From positions 1 through 6,107 of the forward strand of contig JAZSLF010000078.1 of the NCBI GenBank assembly GCA_045535205.1: a DNA stretch of 6,107 nt, read 5' to 3'. Within the stretch, counting starts at the first letter, position 1, and every line of letters starts with the position of its first letter. The position numbers and the translations under genes were made by a program. This stretch comes from RUG14199 sp045535205. GTDB taxonomy: Bacteria > Bacillota > Clostridia > Oscillospirales > CAG-272. The notes beneath the pieces are model-generated. The model did no database searches. It had not been told where the DNA came from and was given only the letters and a program-made list of their open reading frames with translations. Positions 5,759 through 6,107 of the stretch are shown here, piece after piece.

Positions 5759-6107
5759 TTATTCCTTTCCGTTCCAACAATATGTACAAAGATTTGAGGG
5801 ATCTATGCCGATAGCTTTAATTACGCCTTCGACAGTCTGGAATTTAAGTGAGGCAAAATGGAACTGTTCACAGATCGTGTCGCAAAGTTTTTTACCTCTT
5901 TCTGTGGAAAAGTCGCCGTATTCATCCATGTGCTTGAAACCCTCTTCTCCTTCAAGCTCCATGATAGTACGTCTTGCAATAAGCTCCATTTCATCTGTGG
6001 CTCTCGTAAAGTTCAGATACTTACAGCTGTACATGATTGGAGGACAAGCCGAACGCATATGAACCTCTTTTGCACCGTTTTCATAGAGGAAATCAACAAG
6101 TCGGAGG
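5759..6107 (-). CDS. purF: Amidophosphoribosyltransferase, C-terminal 115 residues (partial)
   Basis: Catalyses the first committed step: PRPP and glutamine to phosphoribosylamine. Only the C-terminal end is present; the frame is open to the window edge with the catalytic N-terminal Cys and the PRPP loop outside. The visible part reads ENGAKEVHMRSACPPIMYSC, then KYLNFTRATDEMELIARR, and ends NLCTYCWNGKE. GAKEVHxR followed by a CPPI/SPPI segment is the PurF hallmark after the phosphoribosyltransferase fold. Cys at bases 6023-6025 (YSCKY) and the CTYC pair near the stop align with ligands of the [4Fe-4S] cluster in the Bacillus subtilis-type enzyme, so this one probably also carries a cluster; the remaining ligand would be upstream of the window. 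The protein ends soon after the CxxC, so it lacks the C-terminal tail of the Bacillus protein. purM follows after 5 nt. Confidence 0.93.
   Translation of the reverse strand, partial: LRLVDFLYENGAKEVHMRSACPPIMYSCKYLNFTRATDEMELIARRTIMELEGEEGFKHMDEYGDFSTERGKKLCDTICEQFHFASLKFQTVEGVIKAIGIDPSNLCTYCWNGKE

Noticed and set aside
1..6107. Purine riboswitch, PurR box or operon promoter
   Set aside because: All gaps except purM-purN are 21 nt or shorter, and the 70-nt gap shows only the stem-loop. Such control elements would lie upstream of the first gene, outside the window.

Overview
The window is an internal piece of a de novo purine biosynthesis operon, read entirely from the minus strand. Both ends cut through genes: the operon enters at base 6107 inside purF and leaves at base 1 inside purL. 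In transcription order the genes are purF (3' end), purM, purN, a purO-like IMP cyclohydrolase, a stand-alone AICAR transformylase (the second half of a classical PurH), purD and purL (5' end). No promoter, riboswitch or terminator of the operon is visible; these would lie outside the window. No tRNA, rRNA, mobile element, CRISPR array or accessory gene was seen.

The organism is most likely an anaerobic Firmicute of the class Clostridia, with a Ruminococcaceae/Oscillospiraceae-type lineage as my best guess. Four things point there: the gene order, the single-chain PurL of the Streptococcus/Clostridium type (motif DTYWSDHCRHTTF), strong GGAGG-type ribosome binding sites, and a PurF carrying Cys residues where the Bacillus-type enzyme binds a [4Fe-4S] cluster. 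The lineage is inferred from protein character and not from a database search.

Layout from right to left: purF 3' end (6107-5759), 5-nt gap, purM (5753-4704), a 70-nt gap holding a perfect 12-bp stem-loop, purN (4633-4019), directly abutting purO-like (4018-3305), a short junction, AICAR transformylase (3284-2100), 21-nt gap, purD (2078-810), 3-nt gap, purL 5' end (806-1). Except at purM-purN the genes are packed tightly, and some ribosome binding sites lie in the last codons of the preceding gene, so coupled translation is likely.

Together the genes cover PRPP to phosphoribosylamine (PurF), GAR (PurD), FGAR (PurN), FGAM (PurL), AIR (PurM), and the last two steps AICAR to FAICAR (transformylase) and FAICAR to IMP (cyclohydrolase). 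The intermediate steps (PurE, PurC, PurB) are not in the window. The most distinctive point is that the last two steps are carried by two adjacent separate genes instead of one bifunctional purH, with the cyclohydrolase belonging to the family first known from archaea. No wholly new system was found; this is a core biosynthetic operon with an uncommon final module and one unexplained intergenic hairpin.
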